Of a stretch of DNA of 64,000 nt, positions 16,751 through 25,763 are shown in pieces. The notes under the pieces were generated by a model. That model worked only from the letters and a program-made list of their open reading frames with translations, was not told where the DNA came from and did not search any database. The position numbers and the translations under genes were made by a program. The DNA is taken from NCBI GenBank assembly GCA_947627445.1, contig CANQWA010000005.1, positions 1-64,000 of the forward strand. The letters run 5' to 3'. How positions within the stretch are numbered: position 1 is the stretch's first letter; each line of letters opens with the position of its first letter. The stretch is from an uncultured Ruminococcus sp. GTDB taxonomy: Bacteria > Bacillota > Clostridia > Oscillospirales > Ruminococcaceae.

Positions 16751-17989
16751 ATGGAAACAGACCATTTATGTATCGGCGGCGGTCCTGCAGGAATCTTTGC
16801 TGCACTGACTGCCGCTGGCAGCGGAAAACGCTGCATCATTCTGGAACAAAACGAACAATTGGGAAAAAAGCTGCGCATCACCGGAAAAGGCAGATGCAAT
16901 CTGACCAATCAGTGTGACAGAGAGACTCTGATGGCAAATATTCCCGGCAACAGCAAATTCTTATACAGCGCTTTTTCACGGTGCATGCCCCAGGATGTCA
17001 TGGACTGGTTTGAACAGCATGGTGTTCCTCTGAAAACAGAACGAGGCAACCGGGTATTTCCCGTCAGCGACCGTGCAGAGGATGTGGTGCAGGCGCTCAA
17101 GCAAGCCATCCGGCGAGCTGGCATTCCCGTTATCCACGGCAAAGCAACGCATCTGAACATCGAACACAACGGCTGCTGCATCGGCGCAGGAACAGCGGAC
17201 GGCATCGAAATCATAGCAAAAACCACACTACTCGCCACCGGCGGCATGTCCTATCCGAAAACAGGATCGACCGGTACCGGATATCGGCTGGCAGAATCTG
17301 TGGGACATACGATTATACCACCGATGCCGTCGCTCGTACCGCTTGTCACACAAGAAGGCTGGTGCCGTGAAGTCATGGGGCTTTCCTTGCGGAATGTCAC
17401 GCTGCGGCTCTATCACGGCGGAAAGTGCGTGTTTGAGGAACTGGGCGAGATGCTGTTTACACACTTCGGCATATCCGGTCCGCTGGTACTGCGTGCCAGC
17501 GCTGTCATGCGAAAAGGAAATCCCTCAGAATACCGCACGGAGATCGACTTAAAACCCGGTCTGACGCCGGAACAGCTCGACCGCCGTATCCAGCGTGATC
17601 TGGCGGATAGCCCCAATCGTGATATGGGCAATATTCTCCGCACGCTGCTTCCGGCAAAGCTGATTTTGCCAATTTTGCGGCAGTGCCGGATCTCTCCGGA
17701 TCTCAAGGGCAATCGTCTGACCAGGGAGCAGCGGCAAAATCTAGGACAAGTGGTCAAGGCAATGCCTCTGCACATCCAGGCATTCCGCCCCATGGAAGAA
17801 GCCATTGTTACACGAGGCGGTATCAACCTCCGGGAGGTCCATGCAAAAACCATGGAATCCAAGCTATGCCCGGGACTGTATTTTGCCGGAGAAATTCTGG
17901 ATGTAGACGGCTATACCGGCGGATTCAATTTGCAGATCGCCTTTGCCACCGGCTACAGCGCAGGCGTTTCTATGGCAGCCTGTGTATAA
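16751..17989 (+). CDS. BaiN/HI0933-type NAD(P)/FAD-dependent oxidoreductase (YhiN family)
   Basis: The 412-residue protein starts at ATG 16751 behind TGAGG. It has an N-terminal dinucleotide-binding motif GGGPAG (about 8-13), KLRITGKGRCNLTN (about 39-52), the family hallmark, and a C-terminal FAD-binding block with GEILDVDGYTGGFNLQ (about 381-396). The family includes BaiN, linked to bile-acid dehydroxylation in Clostridium scindens, but most members are uncharacterised flavoproteins. It follows the radical SAM gene in the same operon. The family assignment is firm; the reaction is unknown. Confidence 0.9.
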   Translation: METDHLCIGGGPAGIFAALTAAGSGKRCIILEQNEQLGKKLRITGKGRCNLTNQCDRETLMANIPGNSKFLYSAFSRCMPQDVMDWFEQHGVPLKTERGNRVFPVSDRAEDVVQALKQAIRRAGIPVIHGKATHLNIEHNGCCIGAGTADGIEIIAKTTLLATGGMSYPKTGSTGTGYRLAESVGHTIIPPMPSLVPLVTQEGWCREVMGLSLRNVTLRLYHGGKCVFEELGEMLFTHFGISGPLVLRASAVMRKGNPSEYRTEIDLKPGLTPEQLDRRIQRDLADSPNRDMGNILRTLLPAKLILPILRQCRISPDLKGNRLTREQRQNLGQVVKAMPLHIQAFRPMEEAIVTRGGINLREVHAKTMESKLCPGLYFAGEILDVDGYTGGFNLQIAFATGYSAGVSMAACV

Positions 17990-18006
17990 CTACAGATCAT
18001 ATTTTT

Positions 18007-18056
18007 GAACCTGTTGGGAAAGTTTGATGCAAACAATTCTGACAAAAGACAGGTTC
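18007..18056. repeat. 8-bp inverted repeat upstream of cmk
   Basis: GAACCTGT (18007-18014) and ACAGGTTC (18049-18056) form a long-loop hairpin between the flavoprotein gene and cmk. It may be a weak terminator or a leader structure. Confidence 0.3.
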
Positions 18057-18083
18057 TCATATACATAAAGGAGAAATCACCCC

Positions 18084-18755
18084 ATGAAAACTTGTAACAT
18101 CGCCATTGACGGTCCTGCCGGCGCAGGAAAAAGCAGCATCGCCAGAGAGATCGCTTCCAGACTGGGCTTTGTCTATGTGGACACCGGTGCCCTTTACCGT
18201 GCCATTGCCCTATTTTCCGCCGATTACCCCACACAGGCGGATTTCCTTCAGGCGCTGGAAGATGCGGCGTGTCACCTGGAACTGAAATATTTCGGCGGCA
18301 CACAGTGTATCTTTCTCAACGGCGACAATGTGACCGACAAACTCCGCACCCCGGATATTTCCATGAAAGCCTCTCAGATTTCCGCTCTGCCAGAAGTCCG
18401 TGCATTCCTTCTGGATCAGCAAAAATCCATTGCAAAAGAACACAATGTCATCATGGACGGTCGTGACATCGGCACAGTCGTTCTGCCCGATGCCGACCTG
18501 AAAATATTCCTGACTGCCTCTCCAGAAGAGCGTGCCAGCCGCCGATATCTGGAGCTGGAGGATAAACCGGATGCGCCTTCCTATGAGGAGATATTAGAAG
18601 ATATTAAGCGCCGGGATTACAACGACTCCCACCGTACAGTTGCCCCTCTGAAGCAGGCAAAGGATGCAATCCTGATAGATAGTACCACCATGGGCTTTCA
18701 TGAGGTTTGCGAGGCAATCCTGGAACTGATCGAAGAAAAACTGGATCTGGAATAA
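18084..18755 (+). CDS. cmk: Cytidylate kinase
   Basis: The 223-residue protein starts at ATG 18084 behind AAAGGAG. It has the P-loop GPAGAGKS (10-17), the DTGALYRA substrate motif (about 33-40), MDGRDIGTVV (about 129-138) and RRDYNDS near 173, all diagnostic of CMP/dCMP kinase. It phosphorylates CMP and dCMP with ATP in the cytoplasm. The order cmk-plsC-ispH/S1 is a conserved Clostridia neighbourhood, which supports the call. Confidence 0.96.
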   Translation: MKTCNIAIDGPAGAGKSSIAREIASRLGFVYVDTGALYRAIALFSADYPTQADFLQALEDAACHLELKYFGGTQCIFLNGDNVTDKLRTPDISMKASQISALPEVRAFLLDQQKSIAKEHNVIMDGRDIGTVVLPDADLKIFLTASPEERASRRYLELEDKPDAPSYEEILEDIKRRDYNDSHRTVAPLKQAKDAILIDSTTMGFHEVCEAILELIEEKLDLE

Positions 18756-18764
18756 TTCACGAAG

Positions 18765-18787
18765 CACCGCACAAAGATTGTGCGGTG
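18765..18787. repeat. Degenerate copy of the short inverted-repeat element
   Basis: CACCGCACAA (18765-18774) pairs with TTGTGCGGTG (18778-18787). It shares the ACCGCACAAAGATTGTGCG core with the 172-bp element, but the outer GGCAA end is decayed and no target duplication is visible. It lies between cmk and plsC. Confidence 0.55.
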
Positions 18788-18817
18788 TTACCCATGATAA
18801 AAAGAGGAGGTATACAG

Positions 18818-19564
18818 ATGCCGAATTATCACATCGTTGCATTTTTTTATCGCATCGCCTATCTACTGACACGTCTGGCATGTTTTCTCTATTATGACAT
18901 CCGCATTGAGGGTAGGGAAAACCTTTCCGAAAAAACAGGTTTGATCTTAGCTGCGAATCACCGGAGTTATCTTGATCCGGTACTGGTATATTTCGCCTGT
19001 CCCAAACCCATGAACTACATCGCCAAAGAGAACTTGTTCAAAAACCCTATTTTTGGCAGCTTTATCCGACTAATGGGCGCATTTCCTGCATCCGATACCA
19101 GGAATCCGGAATATGACATGATCGCCGAAGCATCCCGGCGATTGGAGCACCGCCGGAATCTGACCATTTTCCCCGAAGGCACACGCCACACAGACGGAAA
19201 AGTGGGAAGAGGCAAAAACGGTGTCTGTCTGCTGGCAGCACGCAGCGGCAAACCCGTTGTTCCCATCGGTCTGATCTTCAACTCCAACAATCTGCATTTC
19301 CGCAGCAAGATCTGTATCCGTATCGGAAAACCGATCTATGCCTCGGACTATGGTCTGACCCCGGAGTCCAGCTCTCATGATATCCATACCATGAAAAAGG
19401 ATATGATGGATACCATCCGCACCATGGTAGAGGAAAATCCCCCCTTTCCCATCAAACATGACAAGCCCCGAAAGCGCACAACCATTGAGATCGCCGAAGA
19501 ACAGCACCGGGCAGAACGCATGAAACAGCAGGCAAAAGCAGCAGAACAGACGGAGGAACTATAA
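18818..19564 (+). CDS. plsC: 1-acyl-sn-glycerol-3-phosphate acyltransferase
   Basis: The 248-residue protein starts at ATG 18818 behind AGGAGG; an upstream frame overlapping cmk has no ribosome-binding site. It has the acyltransferase motif NHRSYLDP (His48 and Asp53, HX4D) and FPEGTR (about 127-132), plus an N-terminal hydrophobic anchor (about 5-25). It acylates lysophosphatidic acid at position 2 in phospholipid synthesis, at the inner face of the membrane. The last 40 residues are charged and Gln-rich, probably flexible. The stop codon abuts the ATG of the next gene, so translation is coupled. Confidence 0.93.
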   Translation: MPNYHIVAFFYRIAYLLTRLACFLYYDIRIEGRENLSEKTGLILAANHRSYLDPVLVYFACPKPMNYIAKENLFKNPIFGSFIRLMGAFPASDTRNPEYDMIAEASRRLEHRRNLTIFPEGTRHTDGKVGRGKNGVCLLAARSGKPVVPIGLIFNSNNLHFRSKICIRIGKPIYASDYGLTPESSSHDIHTMKKDMMDTIRTMVEENPPFPIKHDKPRKRTTIEIAEEQHRAERMKQQAKAAEQTEEL

Positions 19565-21529
19565 ATGGCAGAAATCACAGTAGCAGAATCCGCAGGTTTT
19601 TGCTTCGGCGTTGATCGTGCTGTCAAGCTTTGCTATAAGGCACTGGAGGAATACAAAGCCGTGGCGACCCTGGGTCCCATTATCCACAATCAGAATGTGG
19701 TAGACGATCTCATCCGAAAAGGCGCACGTATCATTGACAACATTTCTGAGTTGCATGAAAACGAATGCGTCGTCATCCGCTCTCACGGTGTCAGTGCCAG
19801 CGTATATGAGCAGTTGCAGCAGACCGGCAATCCTTATGTAGATGCCACCTGCCCCTTTGTGGCAAAGATTCACAGAATCGTAGAAAAACACACCGCAAAC
19901 GGCGATTTTGTTCTCATCGCCGGAGATGCCAAGCATCCAGAAGTAGAAGCGATCGTCGGTCATTGTAAGGGTAATTGCTTTGTTTTTGAAAGTGCAGAGG
20001 CTTTAAACGAATTTTTTCAAGGAAATTCAAGAGACTTGTACAAAAAGCTTGCAATTGTTGCCCAAACAACCTATAATATATTAGTATGGAGAAAGTGTTT
20101 AGAAGTTCTTCCAAAAGACGACCCGAATATTATGGTGTACGATACAATTTGCCATGCAACCCAAGTACGTCAGTCCGATGCGGACAAGCTATCCAGAAAG
20201 TCGGATCTGATGATCGTTGTGGGCGGCAGACACAGTTCCAATACCGTCAAACTGTATCATGTCTGCAACAGAAACTGTAGGTCCTATCATATTGAAAATT
20301 CGGACGAGCTACACACTTTAGACCTACGTAATGCCGAGCATATCGGTATTACAGCCGGCGCGTCCACACCGGCACATATCATTAAGGAGGTAAAGGAAAC
20401 CATGACTGACATTATTGAAAACAACAACCTGGAGGAGGACATCAATTTTGCCGAAGCGCTGGATCAGTCCTTCAGGAAAATACATAACGGGGAGAAAGTA
20501 AAAGGCACTGTTTGTTCTGTGAATAACACAGAAGCGATCGTTGACGTCGGCACAAAGCATACCGGTTATGTACCGCTCAGCGAACTGACAGACGACTCTT
20601 CCAAAAAGCCTGCCGACATCGTTTCTGTCGGCGATGAATTGGATCTGATCGTTACCAAGATCAATGACCAGGAAGGCATTGTAACCCTCTCCAAGAAAAA
20701 AGTTGACGAGGCAAAGGGCTTTGAAGAGATCATCCAGGCAAAGGAAGCAGGCACCATCCTCGAGGGTACTGTCAATGCAGCTGTCAAGGGCGGCGTGATT
20801 ATCACCTATGCCGGCGTTCGTGTATTCATCCCGGCATCCCAGAGCGGTCTGCCCCGTGGTTCCGAAATGGATTCCATCGTCAAAACCAAGCAGCGATTCA
20901 CCATTCTTGAGGTAAACGAACATAGAAAGAGAGCTGTCGGCTCCATTAAGGCTGTTCTGCGTGCAGAAAAGGATGCTGCAAAGGAAGCGTTTTGGGCTAC
21001 TGCAGAAGTAGGTAAGGTATACAAGGGTGAAGTCAAGTCCCTGACCAGCTACGGTGCATTTGTCGACTTGGGCGGTATTGATGGCATGGTTCACATTTCC
21101 GAGTTATCCTGGAAGCGCATCAAACATCCCAGCGAGGTTGTCAATGTGGGCGACTATATTGAGGTTTACATCAAGGAACTGGATCAGGAAAACAACCGTA
21201 TCTCCCTGGGCTACAAGAAACCCGAAGACAATCCTTGGGAAAAGTTTAAGGCAAATTACAGCGTTGGTGATGTAATTCCGGTAACCATTGTTTCCATCAC
21301 ACCTTTCGGCGCATTTGCACAGATCATCGACGGTGTAGACGGTCTGATTCACATTTCTCAGCTGGCTGACAAGCGCGTTGAGAATGTCAAGGACATCGTT
21401 TCTGTGGGCGATACGGTAGACGTTCGCATCATTGATGTGGATATTGAGAACAAGCGCATTTCCATCTCCATGCGTGCTCTGCTGGAAGACAGCGAGGATC
21501 AGGACGAATATGATGCGGACGAGGAATAA
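19565..21529 (+). CDS. ispH: IspH (HMBPP reductase) fused to four ribosomal protein S1 domains
   Basis: The 654-residue protein starts at ATG 19565, directly after the plsC stop. Residues 1 to about 285 are IspH, with the three 4Fe-4S ligands Cys13, Cys96 and Cys196, which reduces HMBPP to IPP and DMAPP, the last step of the MEP isoprenoid pathway. Residues from about 309 to 640 hold four S1 RNA-binding folds, recognisable from KGTVCSVNNTEAIVDVG, EGTVNAAVKGGVIITYAG, KGEVKSLTSYGAFVDLGG and VTIVSITPFGAFAQI. This fusion is known from many Clostridia. The S1 part probably works as the cell's S1-like mRNA-binding protein. The C-terminus is acidic. Confidence 0.95.
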   Translation: MAEITVAESAGFCFGVDRAVKLCYKALEEYKAVATLGPIIHNQNVVDDLIRKGARIIDNISELHENECVVIRSHGVSASVYEQLQQTGNPYVDATCPFVAKIHRIVEKHTANGDFVLIAGDAKHPEVEAIVGHCKGNCFVFESAEALNEFFQGNSRDLYKKLAIVAQTTYNILVWRKCLEVLPKDDPNIMVYDTICHATQVRQSDADKLSRKSDLMIVVGGRHSSNTVKLYHVCNRNCRSYHIENSDELHTLDLRNAEHIGITAGASTPAHIIKEVKETMTDIIENNNLEEDINFAEALDQSFRKIHNGEKVKGTVCSVNNTEAIVDVGTKHTGYVPLSELTDDSSKKPADIVSVGDELDLIVTKINDQEGIVTLSKKKVDEAKGFEEIIQAKEAGTILEGTVNAAVKGGVIITYAGVRVFIPASQSGLPRGSEMDSIVKTKQRFTILEVNEHRKRAVGSIKAVLRAEKDAAKEAFWATAEVGKVYKGEVKSLTSYGAFVDLGGIDGMVHISELSWKRIKHPSEVVNVGDYIEVYIKELDQENNRISLGYKKPEDNPWEKFKANYSVGDVIPVTIVSITPFGAFAQIIDGVDGLIHISQLADKRVENVKDIVSVGDTVDVRIIDVDIENKRISISMRALLEDSEDQDEYDADEE

Positions 21530-21561
21530 TTCCGAAAAATCTTTTTTCTAAAGAAAACAAC

Positions 21562-21594
21562 AGCGGCAGTGTATGAAAGTCATGCACTGCCGCT
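21562..21594 (+). terminator. Terminator after ispH/S1
   Basis: AGCGGCAGTG (21562-21571) pairs with CACTGCCGCT (21585-21594), followed by TTTCCTT. Confidence 0.85.
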
Positions 21595-21637
21595 TTTCCT
21601 TGCGATATCAGAGTGTGTTCCCATCAGCGAACACGCT

Positions 21638-22162
21638 CTATTTTTTATTCTCTATGATCCATCTCCAAGGCATATTCTTCCAATACTCCCCGGCATAGTC
21701 AATCCCTACCCGCACATCGGTACGCAGCACAGGGCGAAATCCGTCGTCGGCAATCCAGAGATCCGGACAGGTCACAAAACTGTCACCGTTGAACCTCTTG
21801 TCCACTTGCAAATATTTTGTCAGCTTTGCCGGACCATCATGCACTTCACCGGCACGAAACAGAACTCCCTGTGGCTGCCCGGGTTCGCCGGTGACCACAT
21901 TCATCAGCCAATGCATTCCATAGCAGAGATACACATAGACCACACCGCTTTTCCCAAATAACAGCTCCGTGCGGGGCGTTCTTCCTTTGGAGGCATGACA
22001 CGCCAGATCTTCCTGCCCCCGATACGCTTCGGTTTCTGCAATGCGTTCCTGTAGAATCGTTCCATCAGCAAGCCGCCGCAAAAGCAGTTTTCCCACAAGA
22101 TCCGGTGCAACCTCTAAACAGTCACGGTGAAAAAAGGGTTCTCCCAATCGAATCAAATGCAT
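21638..22162 (-). CDS. DNA-3-methyladenine glycosylase (AAG/MPG type)
   Basis: The 174-residue protein starts at ATG 22162, five bases after GAGGAG. It matches the eukaryote-like alkyladenine glycosylase family: LVGKLLLRR (about 23-31), ETEAYRGQEDLACHA (about 45-59), which contains the catalytic Glu and metal-like DxxCH, VYLCYGMHWLMNVVT and PQGVLFRAGE. It removes alkylated and deaminated purines in base excision repair. It is the last gene of the minus-strand group trmK-nif3-rlmA-rqcH-mpg, with a strong inverted repeat between it and rqcH. Confidence 0.92.
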   Translation of the reverse strand: MHLIRLGEPFFHRDCLEVAPDLVGKLLLRRLADGTILQERIAETEAYRGQEDLACHASKGRTPRTELLFGKSGVVYVYLCYGMHWLMNVVTGEPGQPQGVLFRAGEVHDGPAKLTKYLQVDKRFNGDSFVTCPDLWIADDGFRPVLRTDVRVGIDYAGEYWKNMPWRWIIENKK

Positions 22163-22252
22163 TTTCACTCCTCAATTTAGACGTGCCTTCATCAGAAATG
22201 CGCACGGATTTTCAAGCAGATTTTAACGAGGGTCGACAAAGCCGATTGATGC

Positions 22253-22302
22253 CTGCACAGCAGGCGTTCCTCCAAAATCCGATGTTCTATCGGATTTTGG
22301 AG
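22253..22302. repeat. Two adjacent perfect inverted repeats between rqcH and mpg
   Basis: CTCCAAAATCCGAT (22270-22283) pairs perfectly with ATCGGATTTTGGAG (22289-22302), a 14-bp stem with a 5-base loop. Just beside it GCCTGC/GCAGGC forms a second hairpin. There is no T-run on the minus strand, so this is not a standard terminator; it may be an interspersed palindrome or a processing site. Confidence 0.6.
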
Positions 22303-22310
22303 AAGTAGTG

Positions 22311-24038
22311 TTACAACGGCTTCGGCGTCACATACAGAGTATGCTGATTCGAAAAGATCACCATACCCGGCTTTGCTCCAGCTGGTTTTTTCACATAACG
22401 CACCGGACAATAATCCACCGGCACTTGTGCGGAATCTCTTGCCTTACTATGATACGCTGCCAGTGCGGCTGCTTCCTCCAGAATTTCCTGCGAGGGTTCT
22501 TTGCCGCCTGTCTCCAGTATCACATGAGAACCGGGGATATTCTGCGTATGCAGCCAGATATCATTTTTATTGGCAATTTTCAGGGTCAGCTGATCATTTT
22601 GGCGATTGTTGCGCCCCACCAAAAGCCGTTTGCCGTCTGATGCGGTAAATTCCATCGGAGGCAATGCTTTCACCGGTTTTCCTTTCCGGTTCTGCATCCG
22701 CAGATAGCCCTGCTCTGCCAGTTCCTGCCGCAGTTGTTCCAGATCGTTTTCTGTTTCCGCACGGCTCAACACATCCAGTACACTGTCCAGGTATGCCAGT
22801 TCTTCCCTGCCCTTGGCAATCTGCTCTGTGAGAATTTTCTCCGCCGTGCAGGCTTTTTTATACGCCTGATAATATTTCTGCGCATTCTGAGGCGGTGTTA
22901 GACGTTCGTCCAATGGAATAGAAACCGTGGGACATTCCGGCTGGTAGAAATCCTCTAACCATACTTCTGTATCTCCCTTTTTTAGGCGATACAGATTGGC
23001 TGAAATCAGATCCGCCTTCCGGCGGAAATCCTCCTTTTTTCCGCAAGCTTCCAGTTCTTCAGACTGAGAAACCATTCTCCGCTGAATGCGCTCTGTGGCA
23101 TGAAGCAGCAGGTGAAACAAATCATTGGCTCGCTGTTTCAACCGGGCAGAGCGGTCGCGGCTGGCAAAGAATTCATCCAGTAGTACACTGGCAGAGGGCA
23201 GCTCTTTTGTCACCATCAGCGAACCGTACTGGTGCAGGGGCAGAAAGGAAAAATCCTTAGGCTGACCCTCTCGTGTGCTGACGATGGTAAACACTGTGTT
23301 GTTCTGTAAAATGCGTTCTCGGGTGCGCCGGAGAGCAAAGCACAGGCGGTCTTTCTGATCCCCTGTCAGCGTCTCTGAGCGACACGGCTGCCCCTGACCG
23401 GTGTAATACGACCATTCCCGGGCAAGTACCGGAGAGACCCCCTCAAAGACCTGTAACAGCGTCTTAGACAGTTCCCCTGTCTTTGCCGTTACCCCGGCAC
23501 AGATCTCTGCATCAGAAGCCGTGAGAAAATTCAGCCGCTCATCCCGGGGCGGATTACCATAGGGCATTCCTGGAAGAACCAGCCGCTTGCTGGACATGGT
23601 GGCATCCACACGCTTCATACTGTCAATAACCTTGCCATTTTCATCGATGAGAATGATGTTAGAATATCGCCCCATGATCTCACATGCCAGAGTCAGCTGT
23701 ACCACATCTCCCAATTCATTGACACAGGAAAAATCAAAATATAGCACACGTTCCAGACCGTCCTGCCGGATATTCAGCAGTTTGCCGTTTCCCAGCCGCT
23801 TTCGTAGAAGCATACAGAACATGGGCGGTGTTTTAGGATTTTCCACAGCAATCTGAGTCAGATGTACTCTTGCCCGATCTGCGGCACAGGAGAGTAGAAT
23901 CTTTGCACTGGTGCTGCGGGAACGAAACGCCAGGATCAGCTCCTCTCGGGTGGGTTGGTGAATTTTTTCAATGCGTGCATCCACAAGAGTTAACAACTCC
24001 TGCCGGATGATGTGCAGATAAGCGCCGTCTAATGCCAT
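22311..24038 (-). CDS. rqcH: RqcH, NFACT-family ribosome-associated quality control protein
   Basis: The 575-residue protein starts at ATG 24038 behind AAAGGAAA. The N-terminal NFACT-N domain begins MALDGAYLHIIRQEL and holds the FRSR segment, a coiled coil spans roughly 270-430, and the C-terminal NFACT-R domain has GRNNRQNDQLTLKIA, DIWLHTQNIPGSHVI and AAYHSKARDS. Older annotation calls it fibronectin-binding protein. In Bacillus RqcH binds stalled 50S subunits and adds C-terminal Ala tails with RqcP; an RqcP candidate is encoded at 53679-53921. Confidence 0.93.
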   Translation of the reverse strand: MALDGAYLHIIRQELLTLVDARIEKIHQPTREELILAFRSRSTSAKILLSCAADRARVHLTQIAVENPKTPPMFCMLLRKRLGNGKLLNIRQDGLERVLYFDFSCVNELGDVVQLTLACEIMGRYSNIILIDENGKVIDSMKRVDATMSSKRLVLPGMPYGNPPRDERLNFLTASDAEICAGVTAKTGELSKTLLQVFEGVSPVLAREWSYYTGQGQPCRSETLTGDQKDRLCFALRRTRERILQNNTVFTIVSTREGQPKDFSFLPLHQYGSLMVTKELPSASVLLDEFFASRDRSARLKQRANDLFHLLLHATERIQRRMVSQSEELEACGKKEDFRRKADLISANLYRLKKGDTEVWLEDFYQPECPTVSIPLDERLTPPQNAQKYYQAYKKACTAEKILTEQIAKGREELAYLDSVLDVLSRAETENDLEQLRQELAEQGYLRMQNRKGKPVKALPPMEFTASDGKRLLVGRNNRQNDQLTLKIANKNDIWLHTQNIPGSHVILETGGKEPSQEILEEAAALAAYHSKARDSAQVPVDYCPVRYVKKPAGAKPGMVIFSNQHTLYVTPKPL

Positions 24039-24132
24039 GTCATTTTCCTTTCTTTGTTCACGTTTCCGTATGAGAAGCAGTCGGCTTCTGTTTTTGCAAT
24101 ACACATCTTTTATTCGGTTCGCATAGGGATGC

Positions 24133-24966
24133 CTATATCAGAGATTTTGTCACACGGTACTGCAAAATCTCAAAAGAGATCTGTGTAGACAAGCTTTTCA
24201 ACCCTGCCAAACGAGCATGTTCTTCCCGTCCTGTCTTATAGTAATAGGGCGTCATCTGAAACAGATTCTGGATATCCTCCGGCTCACTAAGCTTTAGCCA
24301 ACTGTCCACATATTCCGCCTGGATCAGTTCAAAGCCCTCCAGAGCATAATCCCGGACGGCATTGGGATAAGGCACATCATAAATTGCCTCTTTCAAGCCC
24401 CAAAGATGCTGTTGCCCAGGGATTACCATGAGCATCACACCGTTTTTTTTCAGCACCCGGTGAAATTCTGTGCCGCAGTATGGCGCAAAAATCGTCATGA
24501 GTACATCGCAGCATTGATCAGACACTGGCAGATGATAGACGCTTCCCACAGAAAAATGTCCTTCAGGACAACGTTTTGCTGCTGCATCTGCGGCACTCTT
24601 GGAGATATCCACGCCGTAGATCTGCATAGGCAGTCTGGCTTGTTCCAGTGTATCAAAAATCCCTGCGGTATAATATCCTTCGCCGCAACCTGCATCCAGC
24701 AAGACACCTCCCGGCCTGCCGTACCGCAGGACAGCCCGCTCCAGAGCATCACGCAGAGGTGCATAGTGTCCTTTGTCCAAAAAGCTCTTTCTGGCACGCA
24801 TCATCACGGCATTATCCCCCGGATTCTTGGTGTGCTTCCGATTCGCCGGCAACAGATTCACATAGCCGCTTTTTGCCATGTCAAAGCTATGCCCCTTGGC
24901 ACAGCTCCAACACCGGTCACGGCGCTGCATGGGTGCATCACAGACCGGGCACTTCCAGACGCTCAT
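24133..24966 (-). CDS. RlmA-like 23S rRNA (guanine-N1)-methyltransferase
   Basis: The 277-residue protein starts at ATG 24966 and overlaps the stop of the Nif3 gene by four bases. An N-terminal zinc site has Cys6, Cys9, Cys19, Cys22 and His26 (KGHSFDMAKSGYVNLL), followed by a class I SAM fold with LLDAGCGEGYYT (about 85-96) and the IFAPY motif. RlmA enzymes methylate G745 or G748 in helix 35 of 23S rRNA, near the exit tunnel. Its placement with trmK and rqcH fits an RNA-modification operon. The choice between G745 and G748 cannot be made from the sequence. Confidence 0.9.
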   Translation of the reverse strand: MSVWKCPVCDAPMQRRDRCWSCAKGHSFDMAKSGYVNLLPANRKHTKNPGDNAVMMRARKSFLDKGHYAPLRDALERAVLRYGRPGGVLLDAGCGEGYYTAGIFDTLEQARLPMQIYGVDISKSAADAAAKRCPEGHFSVGSVYHLPVSDQCCDVLMTIFAPYCGTEFHRVLKKNGVMLMVIPGQQHLWGLKEAIYDVPYPNAVRDYALEGFELIQAEYVDSWLKLSEPEDIQNLFQMTPYYYKTGREEHARLAGLKSLSTQISFEILQYRVTKSLI

Positions 24967-25763
24967 GGCGTGTCACCCCCCATGAAACAAACCGCCGGCG
25001 CTTTACCCGAAAAAGCCCGCACAACTGCTTCTGGAACTGCCGCCTGAATATGCTCTGCCAAAATTTTCGCAGCAAACTGTTCCGTTTGAAAATGTCCGCA
25101 GTCTATGAGCGCCAGCCCGGCATATTCCGCCGCATACCAGCGGTCATGCTTGATATCTCCGGTAATCAGTACATCACAGCCCTTTGCCACTGCCAGTTCC
25201 AGTATAGAAGCAGCAGATCCAGAACAAAACGCCATCCGCCGCAGTTTTTTCGATGTCCTGGAATAGCGCACACCATCACAGTCAAAAGCTTCTCTCAGCT
25301 GCTCTGCCAACGCCTCTATTGTCCATTCTATCCGGCTGTTATCCATCCATCCAAAGCCTCTGCCATCTGTCCAGGATGGTTCTAACACAGAAGGCACATC
25401 CTCCAGAGACAGCCGTTTCTTTAACAAATCATGTGCATAGACATTCAACCCTGCCGGAGCTATGTCCAAAGGTGTGTGCACACAAATAGCAGCAATGCCT
25501 TTTGCAGCCAACTGGTACACTGGTTCTTTTCGGGAAAGAGATTTCAACGGTGAAAAGATCACCGGATGATGTGCCACGATCAGCTGTGCACCGAACCGTT
25601 CCGCCTCTTCAATGACTTCCATGGAGATATCCAGCGCCGTCAGAATCCGCTTGGCAGGCATATCCCCATCCCCAACCAGCAATCCCGAATTGTCCCAGGA
25701 TTCCTGAGAGGAAAATGGTGCAAGATCATTGATGACCTGATAAATTTTATTCACTGTCAGCAT
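24963..25763 (-). CDS. Nif3-like dinuclear metal centre protein
   Basis: The 266-residue protein starts at ATG 25763 behind GGAGGAG, inside the last 17 bases of trmK. Family motifs are SQESWDNSGLLVGD (about 19-32), AHHPVIF with His65 and His66 as metal ligands, and the C-terminal GDIKHDRWYAAEYAGLALIDCGHFQTE. These proteins form toroidal hexamers with a two-metal site; the cellular role is debated, with GTP cyclohydrolase 1 type 2 an old suggestion. The trmK-nif3 pair is conserved in Firmicutes, often near rpoD, though rpoD is not in this window. Confidence 0.93.
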   Translation of the reverse strand: MLTVNKIYQVINDLAPFSSQESWDNSGLLVGDGDMPAKRILTALDISMEVIEEAERFGAQLIVAHHPVIFSPLKSLSRKEPVYQLAAKGIAAICVHTPLDIAPAGLNVYAHDLLKKRLSLEDVPSVLEPSWTDGRGFGWMDNSRIEWTIEALAEQLREAFDCDGVRYSRTSKKLRRMAFCSGSAASILELAVAKGCDVLITGDIKHDRWYAAEYAGLALIDCGHFQTEQFAAKILAEHIQAAVPEAVVRAFSGKAPAVCFMGGDTP

